Positions 8,484 through 18,757 are shown, numbered from the stretch's first letter. The stretch is 64,000 bases of DNA from Amazonocrinis nigriterrae CENA67 (GCF_016056305.1 NZ_JAECZC010000102.1:136884-200883); one strand, 5' to 3'. Notes: generated by a model from the letters alone, not told the origin. Numbers and translations are program-made.

Positions 8484-10623
8484 ATCTATTCCAACAAAAA
8501 CCTTGGTTTCAACTAGCACAATTTCACGCCTTCGCACACTAATTATTACTTCTTGTACTGGAAAAAAGCTTCATAACCCAACAAATCAGCTAATAATAGA
8601 AGATTTTAAAGACACAGAGAGATTAAGAGAACGCACACAATCACTTTCAAAATTCTCTTGTCCGTCTGGCCAGATGTACACAGGGCTGCAACATCTAAGG
8701 CTAATGGAGGGGGTGGATATCTTGAGATCGCGCTTTGGAAGAGAAGTGGTAGATGTAAAAATCATCTCAGCAGCTTATGGACTAATCCCTGAAGACAAAG
8801 TTATCGTCCCCTACTCTGTCACCTTTAATTCGATGAAGAATGATGAAGTCTATTCGTGGGGTAATTATCTCAGAATCCATGAAGATTTTCAACAAGAAAT
8901 TGTCGAATATGATTTAATATTTGTCTTGCTTGGGGATAAATACCTCCGTACTTTAAAGCTACCAGTTGAGACTCATTCCCACCAAACTTTCATTTTTTTT
9001 GCTTCAAATGAAAGTATAAATTATATAGATTCAGGTAATGCTAAACTATTAACTTTAACTCTTTCCAATAAGTCTGCATCACGTTTTAGCTGTGCGTTAG
9101 TAGGTTTAAAGGGGCATCTGCTAAAGCTGATTGCTACTGAAATCAGCAGATATCCACATTTATTAGACAGTATATATAACAATCCAGAAACATTAGAGTC
9201 ACTTCTTAACAACCAACCTAATCCATTAGAACTACCTCTAGGAATTTCATTTTCAACAGAAAAAAGCTCAAATTCCAAAAATAAACCCCATCGAAAAACT
9301 CAATATACAGAGGAAGCTTTACGTTCTTTTCTAGAATTACCTCAAGCAATTAATCAGCATTTACCAATGCAATACTTAATTCCAGAATGGGATGATAAAG
9401 TAGATGCTGGATATGACTTTTTACAAGATAAGTTTAGTCCTAATAGGAACGCTTACAAAGATGACATTTATGCTCATGATCATAAAATATATGCACAACC
9501 CAACTACGACGGGATTTTAGTATCTAAGATAGTTGTTGATAAAAGAAAATCAAAAAGAGATGATATAGAAGCAGCAGGAGGTATCCAAAAATATTTAAAA
9601 TTTTCAGGAAAAATTATGGGTGATTGTGGAGCTTTTGGATATATTAAGCAGCCAGAACCTCCATATAATACTATAGAAATTTTGGATTATTATGAACGAC
9701 TTGGTTTCAATTATGGCGTAAGTATTGACCATTTAATCGTAGGGCCATTTGCACAGCCTGGAATTAGAGAGAAGCGATACAATCTGACTTTGCAAAATGC
9801 AGAGGAATTTATATCTAAACATCAAAAAATTGGATATACTTTTACTCCTATTGGTGTAGCTCAAGGTTGGAACCCAGAAACTTACGCTGATGCAGTAAAA
9901 AAACTAGTTGAAATGGGATACGACTATATCGCTATAGGAGGAGTTGCCAGGACACCAACCATAGAAATTTTAGAAATTTTGAAAGAAGTTTATCAACATT
10001 TAACACCGGACACCAGATTACATTTATTTGGCGTAGGGCGTATTGATGCTCTTCCTTATTTCCGCCATTTGGGAGTAACCAGTTTTGATTCAGCAAGTCC
10101 ATTACGTAAAGCTTGGTTTGATGCCGTAGAAAACTATCATACTTTAAGTGGAAAAGCCTACGCTGCCGTTAGGATTCCTTTTGTAGATAAGCAATCACAA
10201 CGAATTAAGCATTTGCTATCGTCGGGTTATGAACGTGAAACTCTCAAGCAGCTTGAACAAGAAGCATTGAAAGCTATTCGGGAATACGATAAAGGCAATA
10301 TATCACTAGATGAATGTCTTAATAAATTACTTGCTTACGATGAGTTATTAGAATTACCTCGCGACGGCAAAGTAAACCCGGTAGCTAAAGCTAGACGTTT
10401 AAGACAACACACTAAATTATATAGGGAATTATTAGAAGTAAAACCTTGGCAGGAATGTGAGTGTCAAATCTGCCAAAACCCAGACTATAGAGTAGAAACA
10501 ATTATTTTTCGTGGTAATGATCGTAATCGTAGACGTGGTTTTCACAACACTTATATTTTTTATAAGCGGTTTCAAGAATTTATAAAGACTGAAAATTCTA
10601 ATATTAATATTACTAAAGAATAA
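8476..10623 (+). CDS. dpdA: DpdA, 7-deazaguanine DNA transglycosylase with an extra N-terminal domain
   Basis: A 715-residue protein in two parts. Residues about 20-180 begin with LIITSCTGKK and contain ISAAYGLIPEDK, a pattern I associate with YaaA/DUF6884-type domains. Residues about 340-700 are a tRNA-guanine transglycosylase-like barrel: GDCGAFGY at 382-389 in place of DSGGF, SIDHLIVG, GVAQGW, YDYIAIGG, and SFDSASPLRKAW with Asp538 as the likely catalytic Asp. The zinc site CECQIC (661-666) with His690 is complete. Known DpdA exchanges guanine in DNA for preQ0. The N-terminal fusion is unusual and could replace a missing partner; that is inference. The start overlaps the queD remnant. Confidence 0.9.
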   Translation: MTKSIPTKTLVSTSTISRLRTLIITSCTGKKLHNPTNQLIIEDFKDTERLRERTQSLSKFSCPSGQMYTGLQHLRLMEGVDILRSRFGREVVDVKIISAAYGLIPEDKVIVPYSVTFNSMKNDEVYSWGNYLRIHEDFQQEIVEYDLIFVLLGDKYLRTLKLPVETHSHQTFIFFASNESINYIDSGNAKLLTLTLSNKSASRFSCALVGLKGHLLKLIATEISRYPHLLDSIYNNPETLESLLNNQPNPLELPLGISFSTEKSSNSKNKPHRKTQYTEEALRSFLELPQAINQHLPMQYLIPEWDDKVDAGYDFLQDKFSPNRNAYKDDIYAHDHKIYAQPNYDGILVSKIVVDKRKSKRDDIEAAGGIQKYLKFSGKIMGDCGAFGYIKQPEPPYNTIEILDYYERLGFNYGVSIDHLIVGPFAQPGIREKRYNLTLQNAEEFISKHQKIGYTFTPIGVAQGWNPETYADAVKKLVEMGYDYIAIGGVARTPTIEILEILKEVYQHLTPDTRLHLFGVGRIDALPYFRHLGVTSFDSASPLRKAWFDAVENYHTLSGKAYAAVRIPFVDKQSQRIKHLLSSGYERETLKQLEQEALKAIREYDKGNISLDECLNKLLAYDELLELPRDGKVNPVAKARRLRQHTKLYRELLEVKPWQECECQICQNPDYRVETIIFRGNDRNRRRGFHNTYIFYKRFQEFIKTENSNINITKE

Positions 10624-10678
10624 ATCTAATTTAGAGTTTATCTAAACTCAATTACACTTTATTAATATTTATATTAAT

Positions 10679-11506
10679 ATGAATCTTAAACATAACTTTC
10701 TTCCAGTCTTTTCAGTAGATTGGTTAGGTTTATTCAATAAATTAAGGAATTTACAAGGAAATTATGGTATCCTGGCACCTATTTCATCTAATAAAAGTCT
10801 TTTAAGAGATATCCGTAATTTTGATAAACCCTTTTTTATAGATAGCGGCATTTTTGGTAATCAAGATTGTCCTTGGTATTATGAAACACATTCTGAATAC
10901 CTTGATGAGCGTTGGGTGCGTAAACAAAAATTCGCTTCTGAAGAGCATTTGCGAAGTAAGATCAGAGACTATTTAGAACGCTGCGATCAATTTTCACCTG
11001 ATTTTGTTTTTACACAAGATATTTTTGGAGAGCCATTACTATCACTGTATTTAGCTAGATTAACCTGGCAAGAGTATTGGAAAAAGTCAAGAAACTATAC
11101 TTTAATTGGTGTTGTTCAAGTAGGGTATTCAATTTATAATTGGCAACAAAATTTAGTTCCTCAACTAAATTCTTTTCCTCCTCATTATTATTCACCCAAA
11201 AGTTTCTTAGCTCCCTTGATTAGTGCTTATCGAGATATTGGTTATGAATACATAGCCTTGGGGGGATTGTTGAAAGTTGATAAAACTAGAACCACAGGCT
11301 TAAAATTTGGTTTGTCCATACAGGAATTAGATGAACTTCTTGCTTGGAGCCGACCAGAATTTGTTTTAGGGGGACTAGCGTTAACCCGTGCAGAAGTCTT
11401 GAAAAAGCACAATGTTTGGGCAGATTCTACTGGTTGGTTGTGGTGGAATGAGAAATATGACACTAAATTTCGCGATCGCAATGCTTTCCAGGAAGTTTTA
11501 ATGTAG
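10679..11506 (+). CDS. Second, compact transglycosylase-like protein (DpdA paralog)
   Basis: A 275-residue protein 55 bp after dpdA. Motifs in order resemble the transglycosylase barrel: FFIDSGIFG (Asp55), FVFTQDIFG (Asp114), IGVVQVGYS (Gln147), YEYIALGGLL (Gly195-196), FVLGGLAL and VWADSTGW (Asp249). The C-terminal zinc motif seen in dpdA is absent, as is the N-terminal domain. It may be a partner subunit, by analogy with the heterodimeric eukaryotic queuine transglycosylase, or a second enzyme acting on the modified base. Neither is shown by the sequence. Its place between dpdA and dpdE makes it part of the system. Confidence 0.75.
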   Translation: MNLKHNFLPVFSVDWLGLFNKLRNLQGNYGILAPISSNKSLLRDIRNFDKPFFIDSGIFGNQDCPWYYETHSEYLDERWVRKQKFASEEHLRSKIRDYLERCDQFSPDFVFTQDIFGEPLLSLYLARLTWQEYWKKSRNYTLIGVVQVGYSIYNWQQNLVPQLNSFPPHYYSPKSFLAPLISAYRDIGYEYIALGGLLKVDKTRTTGLKFGLSIQELDELLAWSRPEFVLGGLALTRAEVLKKHNVWADSTGWLWWNEKYDTKFRDRNAFQEVLM

Positions 11507-11916
11507 CTGCTACTTATTGGCATTACAGTATTTTTACTTATTTGAATGTAAAAAATAAATTGCAGGTGTTGGTTTTTCTTTTCTCAGAGAAGCATAATAA
11601 ATATATACCTATCTGCCTCTGGGTGCCCTACTGGTAAATTTATTGTGATGCGAATTGCTTTCTTACATACCAAGCTGCAAAAATTAGCAAATTGGAAAAT
11701 ACAAGCTGACAAGTTAGTCTGGGACTCACCTTTTACCACGGTGCTAGGACACCTAGAGTTATGCTGTTGCTTCAGTCTAGATTATGCTAGGCTTCACGTT
11801 AACGTTGTCTCTGTCTTAGAGAAGCTATTTTGGAAAAAGCCAATAGCCAGTGGAGACAGTCAGCTATATGCGTGCTATGGGAAGGTTAATGCTAACGTAC
11901 TTAGTGGACTTGAAGT
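11507..11916. other. Gap between the transglycosylase genes and dpdE
   Basis: This stretch holds only a 91-codon frame (11645-11920) with odd composition and no recognisable motif, which I do not accept as a gene. The start of dpdE lies at its end. A promoter for the long dpdE-J operon may be here, but I see no clear -10/-35 pair. Confidence 0.4.
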
Positions 11917-14900
11917 ATGATAACACTTGGTTCGTTGGTACGTTCCCGAAATAACAGCTTGGGCATAGGGAAGGTAATTGATCTATCTGATACTCAAGCA
12001 ACAGTTGAGTACTTTTGCTCAGTAAATCAGCGCAGAGAAAAAATTTTACCCTTAAGTTTGCTAGAGCAGTTCAAACTGGAGCGCCAAACTCGATGCTATA
12101 TTTGCCTAGAAAGCCAAGAAGCATGGCTGATCGGCAGAATTTACGAATGGGATGAGGAACTTTACAAGTATCGCGTTGACTTACCTGATAAAAAGATGAT
12201 CGCAGTAAGTGAGCAGGAAGTCTACGTACGTTGTAGTTTACCTCAACCAGACCCCATCGAAACTTTGGCCATGAAAGGGCACGAAACGCCCTATTTTCAC
12301 GATAGACGCTTTGCTTTTGTTAAATGCTTAATTTTACAACGTGCTGTTAGTCGGGGAATGACGGGATTAATTTCCGCCAATATTAAGCTTTATCCACATC
12401 AAGTTGAAGTTGTCCGTCGTGTACTCGAAGACCCGATTCAACGCTATCTACTGGCGGATGAAGTTGGACTGGGAAAAACCATCGAAGCTGGCGCGATTCT
12501 TCGTCAATACCTATTGGATGAACCTTCTGGATATGCGGTAGTGCTAGTTCCGCAATATCTACTTCAACAATGGCAACAGGAATTAGAAAATAAGTTTTAC
12601 ATCTCCCACTTTCCCAAGCGGGTGGAAGTGTTGGCGGTTGAGGATATTCACAAAATCAACCCGAAAGCGAATATTGGCTTGGTAATTTTAGATGAAGCAC
12701 AGCACATCGCAGCAATGGCGACCTCTAGCGATGCAGCAGTGCGCCAGCGTTTTGATACTTGTAAACATCTTGCCCATAAAAGCGATCGCCTGCTTCTATT
12801 ATCGGCTACCCCGGTTCTCAACCACGAGCAAGATTTTCTCGCCATGCTACATCTGCTCGATCCGACAACTTATCAACTTAATGACTTAGCAGGTTTTCGT
12901 GAAAGGGTAGTAAAACGCCAAGAGATTGGTCGAATTCTGCTGTCATTTAAAGAAGGTGCAAACCCCTTCGTCCTGAAAACTAATCTCAAAAATCTCCGTA
13001 ACCTGTTTGCTCAAGATGAGTATTTACTGGAATTTGTAGACAATTTAGAAAATAGTTTACAAGCAAAGACTGGCGATACAGTTGAAATGGTCAGGGCAAT
13101 TCGTACCCATATTAGCGATACCTACAGACTTCACAGAAGGATGCTTCGCAATCGTCGTGCTTCCGTAGAAGATGTGATTTTTGACCGTAATATTACACCC
13201 AGAGCCGAATACGATTTAGATGAGCGATCGCCACACATCCACGAACTAATTGAGGAATGGCGTGAAGTAGCTCCTGATGACAAACAATATCACCAAATTT
13301 TTCTTTTGTTATTTCGTGCTTCTGGTACTTGGCTGGGTATTTTAAAACAGGTAATTCAAGCACGTTTAAACGGTGAGACAGCGCTGCGGGAGGGTTTCCC
13401 TCCGCAGGCGACTGCGTTAGCGCAAGCGGTAGCGAGGGACGAGCGTCACCCGTTCGCGCAGCGTCTCCGACAGGAGAAGGGTGTGTCCACTGCGGAAGTA
13501 ATTCAAGAGTTTGGCGCTGATAGCGTTCGTACTCTGACTGAAACTCCTAAATTTGCTGGGGAAGCAGAGATATTGCAAAGTTTGCTGCGAATTTTAGAAC
13601 AACCGTCAGAGGATGGCGATCGCCTAGAATTACTCAAGACAGTAATTCTCTATCAACTTTGCGAACCTTTAAAACTACAATCCTTGAAATTCAATCTCCC
13701 GAAATTGCTTGCAGAGGTTCAACAACGGATCAAAAGACCGATACCCGGAGACAGTCTACCAAAAATTGTTGTATTTACCAGCTTTGTGCAAACTTGCGCC
13801 GAAATTGTCCGTTACTTGAGCGATCGTTTTGGTGAGGAGACTGTTGTCAGTCATCAAGCTGGACAAACTCGCTCTCAAGTAGAGAAGAACTTAAATAGGT
13901 TTAAAACAGACCCCAAATGCTTTATTTTAGTTTGCGACTCCTCCGGCGAAGAAGGTCGTAACTTACAATTTACCAACTACATGATATGTTTTGACCTGCC
14001 TTGGTCGCCAAATCGTCTAGAACAAAGAATTGGTAGGATAGACCGGATTGGTCGTCCATTAAAAGTTGAATTAACAGTATTTGCTGGCGTAGATTTACCG
14101 GATAGTCTCCATGAGGCATGGTATCGCTTATTAAAAGAAGGCTTTAATATCTTTGAGCAATCTATTGCTAGTCTCCAGTTTTATGTTGATGAAAAATTAC
14201 CAGTATTAGCAGAAATATTGTTTAAATATGGTGCAGATGGCATTTTAGAAAGTATCAATATAATTAAGCAAGAAATTGAGCAGGAACAAGTCAAAATTAG
14301 CGAACAAAATGCCCTAGACGAAATAGATGCTTTGGATGACAACGCTACCCAATATTTTCAAGCTTTAGACGATTATGATGCCCGTCATCAAGAAATCCAA
14401 GAAATAACTGAAAATTGTATTTGTGATGCGTTGAGATTTAGAGCAATCAATCATCCTAATTTATCGACACTAAAGCGTTATCAACCTACCGGAAATACAT
14501 TAATTCCAGCAAATGATTTGAGCAGCAATTTTGCCGGGGTTTTAGAAAAATTTGGGACTTTTAACCGTAGGGTAGCAAATCAACAGCCTGATGTGAAACT
14601 CTACCGTATTGGTGAAAAATTTATCGAAGCACTATCATCTTATATCCATTGGGACGACCGAGGTAAAGCTTTTGCGATGTGGCGAGTTGAAGAAACTTGG
14701 GACGCGGGCGAAGGCGAAGAGTGGTATGGTTTCCGATTTAATTACGTTATTGAAACAAATTTAACGAATTACAAAGAAACTAATACAAAATCTAAAATTT
14801 TGCAAAGACGTGTTGATGGGTTATTCCCGCCAATTGTAGAAAATGTATTTATTGATGCTAGATATGAACCAATGTGTGCTGTTGAAGATGAGACTCTATT

Positions 14901-15333
14901 AAATATCCTGAAACGGCCTTATAAAGGCAAAGGGAGTCAATGCCGAGATTACAACTTAGCTAAAAGTCGTTTATCTATTCTTGATAACTTTATAGATGCG
15001 AGCAATTGGCCAGAATTTTGCTATCAGGCGCGTAGTAAGTCTTTAGAATTACTCAGCCAACGTCCCAAATTTATTGCATTATGTGAAGATAGCGCCACCC
15101 GTGCTGAACAAAAATTAGGTAAGAGACTAAACCAATTGCGTCTGCGTCTCAACAGACTTATTAACCAAGAGCGAATTTCTCATACGGTATTGGAGCAAGA
15201 ACTCAATAACGAAACGGCATTAAGCCAAGTAATTATCGAAGGAATTCGTCATCCTAGTATTCGTCTTGATTCTGTTGGCTTTATTATCGTTTCTGGGCGA
15301 ACTCCAGTGCAATCCCAGGAGGATGATTTATGA
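11917..15333 (+). CDS. dpdE: DpdE, SNF2-type helicase
   Basis: A 1138-residue SNF2-like helicase. After an N-terminal region of about 150 residues come motif I (DEVGLGKT, 181-188), DEAQ in VILDEAQHI, motif III LLLSATPVL, and the second RecA-like domain with SSGEEGRNLQF and the motif VI stretch LEQRIGRIDRIGR. In Salmonella, dpdE is among the dpd genes tied to restriction. Its order just before dpdF supports the name. Residues about 487-522 are encoded by a palindromic dispersed repeat inserted in frame and should not be native. The stop overlaps the dpdF start (ATGA). Confidence 0.9.
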   Translation: MITLGSLVRSRNNSLGIGKVIDLSDTQATVEYFCSVNQRREKILPLSLLEQFKLERQTRCYICLESQEAWLIGRIYEWDEELYKYRVDLPDKKMIAVSEQEVYVRCSLPQPDPIETLAMKGHETPYFHDRRFAFVKCLILQRAVSRGMTGLISANIKLYPHQVEVVRRVLEDPIQRYLLADEVGLGKTIEAGAILRQYLLDEPSGYAVVLVPQYLLQQWQQELENKFYISHFPKRVEVLAVEDIHKINPKANIGLVILDEAQHIAAMATSSDAAVRQRFDTCKHLAHKSDRLLLLSATPVLNHEQDFLAMLHLLDPTTYQLNDLAGFRERVVKRQEIGRILLSFKEGANPFVLKTNLKNLRNLFAQDEYLLEFVDNLENSLQAKTGDTVEMVRAIRTHISDTYRLHRRMLRNRRASVEDVIFDRNITPRAEYDLDERSPHIHELIEEWREVAPDDKQYHQIFLLLFRASGTWLGILKQVIQARLNGETALREGFPPQATALAQAVARDERHPFAQRLRQEKGVSTAEVIQEFGADSVRTLTETPKFAGEAEILQSLLRILEQPSEDGDRLELLKTVILYQLCEPLKLQSLKFNLPKLLAEVQQRIKRPIPGDSLPKIVVFTSFVQTCAEIVRYLSDRFGEETVVSHQAGQTRSQVEKNLNRFKTDPKCFILVCDSSGEEGRNLQFTNYMICFDLPWSPNRLEQRIGRIDRIGRPLKVELTVFAGVDLPDSLHEAWYRLLKEGFNIFEQSIASLQFYVDEKLPVLAEILFKYGADGILESINIIKQEIEQEQVKISEQNALDEIDALDDNATQYFQALDDYDARHQEIQEITENCICDALRFRAINHPNLSTLKRYQPTGNTLIPANDLSSNFAGVLEKFGTFNRRVANQQPDVKLYRIGEKFIEALSSYIHWDDRGKAFAMWRVEETWDAGEGEEWYGFRFNYVIETNLTNYKETNTKSKILQRRVDGLFPPIVENVFIDARYEPMCAVEDETLLNILKRPYKGKGSQCRDYNLAKSRLSILDNFIDASNWPEFCYQARSKSLELLSQRPKFIALCEDSATRAEQKLGKRLNQLRLRLNRLINQERISHTVLEQELNNETALSQVIIEGIRHPSIRLDSVGFIIVSGRTPVQSQEDDL
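13375..13482 (+). repeat. GC-rich palindromic repeat inserted in frame within dpdE
   Basis: The stretch contains the hairpin gcgggagggtttccctccgc and the segment cgttcgcgcagcgtctcc. These resemble the GC-rich dispersed repeats near 62-63 kb and are unlike the AT-rich coding sequence around them. It keeps the frame open and adds about 36 residues rich in Ala, Arg and Gln between the two helicase lobes. Confidence 0.7.
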
Positions 15334-17852
15334 ATGATTCATTCTCACAACTTCGGGAAATTCTCAAAACAGGTAAAATTCCTGAGGATATTAGTAATGT
15401 TACAGAACCTTGTCATCGGCGCTTGTTGGATGCACTGCGAAACTCGCCTGGGTCTGGGGATATTGTTAGCCTAGTGCGTCATGTGTTGCGACGCGAGGAT
15501 GCAAAACAGGGTGGAAGTTCTCCAACTTATCTCCAAATACCTCGAAAACCGCCTTTTCTCGATAGCACTATTTGGGAGCAGGCTAGCATAACTGTATATG
15601 GTGAAGAAGAAGAATACTATCTCATCATGGCCAGTCCTTGGCAACCGGAATGGCTTGACCTGGCTGACCAATATCCGCCAGATGCACCTTTATTTAAAGA
15701 AGAAAATCGACGAAACTACAAACCAGTTTCCGGTGACCCGTTTTTGCAATTAATGAAGTATGAAAAATACAGCAGTATCGGACAGCGTGAAGCAATTCGA
15801 GCAGTTTTGACTGCTCCTGATAATTCAACTTTAATTATTAACTTACCTACGGGTGCGGGAAAAAGCCTTTGCGCTCAACTACCTGCATTGCTGAACTCCA
15901 GAAACAATAATGGTGTCAGCGTAGTAGTTGTCCCGACTACTGCGTTGGCTATTGACCAAGAACGGGCATTAAAATCTTTTGTACACCATGCCACAGCGTA
16001 TTATAGCGATGATACTGTGGAGGGTAAAGAAAGAAGAGAAGGGATACGCGATCGCATTCGCGCTGGAAATCAAAGAATAATTTTTACCTCTCCTGAAAGT
16101 TTAATGGATTCCCTTGCACCTGCTCTGTATGAAGCAGCCAAACTGGGAATTTTACGGTATTTCATTATCGATGAAGCACACATGGTAGAGCAATGGGGTG
16201 ATGATTTTCGTCCAGCTTTTCAAGAAATTCCTGGCTTGCGAAGAGATTTATTACGTCTTAGCTCTTTTAATACTTTATTATTAACAGCAACATTAACTGA
16301 ATCTTGTTTAGACACCCTGGAAACATTATTTGGTCAAGATTTACAAGTTATATCTGCTGTACAATTGCGATCAGAACCTGCTTATTGGTTTAACAAATGT
16401 CCCAGTGAAGAAGTTAGAAAACAAAGGCTAATTGAAGCAGTTTATCATCTTCCTCGCCCGTTAATTATTTACGGGACTAAAGTTAAAGATGTCGAGGATT
16501 GGAAACGAGAATTAACCCGCGCCGGATTTAAAAGATGTGACCTGATTACAGGTAAATCTACTACTCAGGAACGGGAGCAATTAATTGAAAAATGGCGGGA
16601 AGGAAAGATTGATATAGTTGTTGCTACTTCTGCCTTTGGGTTAGGTATAGATCAAGCAGATGTGCGAGCGGTAATTCATGTTTGTATTCCCGAAACTATT
16701 GACCGTTTCTATCAAGAAGTTGGACGAGGAGGACGAGACGGGAAAGCTTCATTATCACTCACATTATATACAAAGGAAGACTTCAGAATTGCTGAAGGAA
16801 TAAATGATAAATCAGCGATAACTATTGAATTAGGTTTGCAACGTTGGCAAACTATGTTTTATAAAAAAGAAACTATAAGTGATGGACGCTTTCGTGTACC
16901 AATAGAAACGCCTCGTTCATTTCAAGACAAAACTATTGATAAAATAAATTACCAAAATAGGGCTTGGAATATACGTACTTTGACGCTGATGAACCAAGCA
17001 AATCTAATTGAAATTGACTCAGCAGAACCTCCCCAGAGGAAAAACTTTGAATCACAATCAGAAGAAGCTTATCAAGCAGCTTGGGATTTGTACCGCAATT
17101 CTCGCATTATTCGTATCCGTAATCAATTGCACGATAAAAAATTAACTTGGGAAACTGAAGTTGAACCAGTGCGCCAGAAACGCCAAAGCTGGAGTTATAA
17201 AAACCTGCAATTAATGAAAGAAGCTTTAAACGCTAAACGTTGTATTTCAGAAATATTTGCGGAGGCGTATAGCATTCCCTCCCGTCAAACTCCAGAAACC
17301 AGAAATCCGGTTATAGTTTCTCGCGCTTGTGGGGGTTGTCCTGTTTGTAGAGAAAATGGCGTTACACCATTTCCAGGAATTATGCCTAGTTCCAGACCTG
17401 TATGGCAAAAACCCAATTTTATTCTCGGTCAAGAAATGCAAAGAGTGATTGCAGGTGAAAGAATCTTGCTTATTTTCTATGACTCCCTGGAACAATTGAA
17501 TAAGTTTCAAAGAGGTAAAAAATTGTTTATGTGGTTAATAAAACAGGGAATGATGAATATTGTAATTTCTCCAGATTATCATTATTTTTTGAAAGAGAAT
17601 AGTAGGATACAATTTCTATTTGATAGTTACGAACCTTTACTCATGCCACGTATTCCTACTCTGATTTTTCATCTTCCAGGGATACCTCTCCCATTAAAAT
17701 ATTTATCAAATTACAGTACGTCAACTACAACACGCATTATTTTACTTCCTATAAACACACCAGATCCAAACAGAGAAGACAGACGACTAATTAATGTTTT
17801 TTCTGGCAGATATTTTAAATTTGATGCATTTTGTACGGAGATTAGTATATGA
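15330..17852 (+). CDS. dpdF: DpdF, RecQ-like helicase
   Basis: An 840-residue protein with a RecQ-type helicase core: Walker A LPTGAGKS at 172-179, DEAH at 281-284, LLLTATLTES, GLGIDQADVRAVIH, and QEVGRGGRDG at 462-471, which carries the motif VI arginines. A Cys cluster (ACGGCPVC) near residue 670 may bind zinc as in RecQ. The remaining C-terminal part is unassigned. It overlaps dpdE and dpdG by 4 bases each, so the genes are translationally coupled. The family order E-F-G matches known dpd clusters. Confidence 0.88.
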   Translation: MNDSFSQLREILKTGKIPEDISNVTEPCHRRLLDALRNSPGSGDIVSLVRHVLRREDAKQGGSSPTYLQIPRKPPFLDSTIWEQASITVYGEEEEYYLIMASPWQPEWLDLADQYPPDAPLFKEENRRNYKPVSGDPFLQLMKYEKYSSIGQREAIRAVLTAPDNSTLIINLPTGAGKSLCAQLPALLNSRNNNGVSVVVVPTTALAIDQERALKSFVHHATAYYSDDTVEGKERREGIRDRIRAGNQRIIFTSPESLMDSLAPALYEAAKLGILRYFIIDEAHMVEQWGDDFRPAFQEIPGLRRDLLRLSSFNTLLLTATLTESCLDTLETLFGQDLQVISAVQLRSEPAYWFNKCPSEEVRKQRLIEAVYHLPRPLIIYGTKVKDVEDWKRELTRAGFKRCDLITGKSTTQEREQLIEKWREGKIDIVVATSAFGLGIDQADVRAVIHVCIPETIDRFYQEVGRGGRDGKASLSLTLYTKEDFRIAEGINDKSAITIELGLQRWQTMFYKKETISDGRFRVPIETPRSFQDKTIDKINYQNRAWNIRTLTLMNQANLIEIDSAEPPQRKNFESQSEEAYQAAWDLYRNSRIIRIRNQLHDKKLTWETEVEPVRQKRQSWSYKNLQLMKEALNAKRCISEIFAEAYSIPSRQTPETRNPVIVSRACGGCPVCRENGVTPFPGIMPSSRPVWQKPNFILGQEMQRVIAGERILLIFYDSLEQLNKFQRGKKLFMWLIKQGMMNIVISPDYHYFLKENSRIQFLFDSYEPLLMPRIPTLIFHLPGIPLPLKYLSNYSTSTTTRIILLPINTPDPNREDRRLINVFSGRYFKFDAFCTEISI

Positions 17853-18757
17853 GCGTTTTAAAAACAGGTTTAGCTCACCCCAGTAGAATGCGAGGAATAT
17901 TTAGATATTTACTTCATGCTAAAGGCCAAAGGGAGAATAGAGACGTATTAGAAAGCATATTATCTCCTGATAAATTAGTTGAACATGTGCCAGAAAATAA
18001 GGAGAAATTGAAAGACAAAAAAATGTCACATCCCATGTTCAATGATGCTCTTAGGGAAAGTATAAAATGTAAACTTTTAATTGAAGAGGATGAAGAAGTT
18101 GCAATCAATCCAAATTTACCACAAGACGCAATAAATCCTCAGCTTGGTGACAGGTTATTACCTGATACTTTCACTTATCTATTTTTTGCATCTGATAACG
18201 AAGATGAAGAAGACTTTGGTCGAGTTTGTGCTTGGTATTTAGCACAGGATATTTATGATGCACCTGGGACTGGGGAAGAAGTAGAAAATCTGGTTAGCGA
18301 ACAAAAAATAGGCGATTTTTTGAAAATGTCAAGCAGTCGCCTTTTTGTCCAAATGGATGACTGGATGCGCTACCTGGGTTTTGCATGGGGTCATACTTTG
18401 AGAGGAAAACCTGTAACAGTTCCAGATCCAACTGCTTATTTTAAACGAAATCTCAAGCATTTGTTTAATGGACGACAAGAAATTACAATTCAAGATTTTA
18501 TTAATAGATTAGCAAAACGATGCCCTTTATTTGAAACCGGAAAGTTTCGAGAAGAAGTAGAAGCCCAAATTGGCTCACGGGAAACTAACTTTCTTTCTAC
18601 AAGTACAGCTTTTGCCTTATTTAGGCTTCAAGAAGAGGGTGATATTCAGCTTGAGAGACAATCTGATTCATCCTTTATGATTTTACCAAAAGCCAATAAC
18701 CAAGTTGATAATGATGGGCGAATTTCTCACATTATTTGGAAAGGAGAAAAATCATGA
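17849..18757 (+). CDS. dpdG: DpdG
   Basis: A 302-residue acidic protein without a motif I can name. It is assigned to DpdG from position between the RecQ-like helicase and the large ATPase, and from size. Its N-terminus (HPSRMRGIFRYLLHAKGQ) and a later segment around residue 260 could be winged-helix-like. The start overlaps the dpdF stop (ATGA), and its stop overlaps the start of dpdH in the same way. Salmonella dpdG has been linked to the restriction phenotype. Confidence 0.7.
   Translation: MSVLKTGLAHPSRMRGIFRYLLHAKGQRENRDVLESILSPDKLVEHVPENKEKLKDKKMSHPMFNDALRESIKCKLLIEEDEEVAINPNLPQDAINPQLGDRLLPDTFTYLFFASDNEDEEDFGRVCAWYLAQDIYDAPGTGEEVENLVSEQKIGDFLKMSSSRLFVQMDDWMRYLGFAWGHTLRGKPVTVPDPTAYFKRNLKHLFNGRQEITIQDFINRLAKRCPLFETGKFREEVEAQIGSRETNFLSTSTAFALFRLQEEGDIQLERQSDSSFMILPKANNQVDNDGRISHIIWKGEKS

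Noticed and set aside
11645-11920. 91-codon frame between the second transglycosylase-like gene and dpdE
   Set aside because: Odd composition (Cys/Leu runs), no motif, and it overlaps the start of dpdE; more likely a chance frame.
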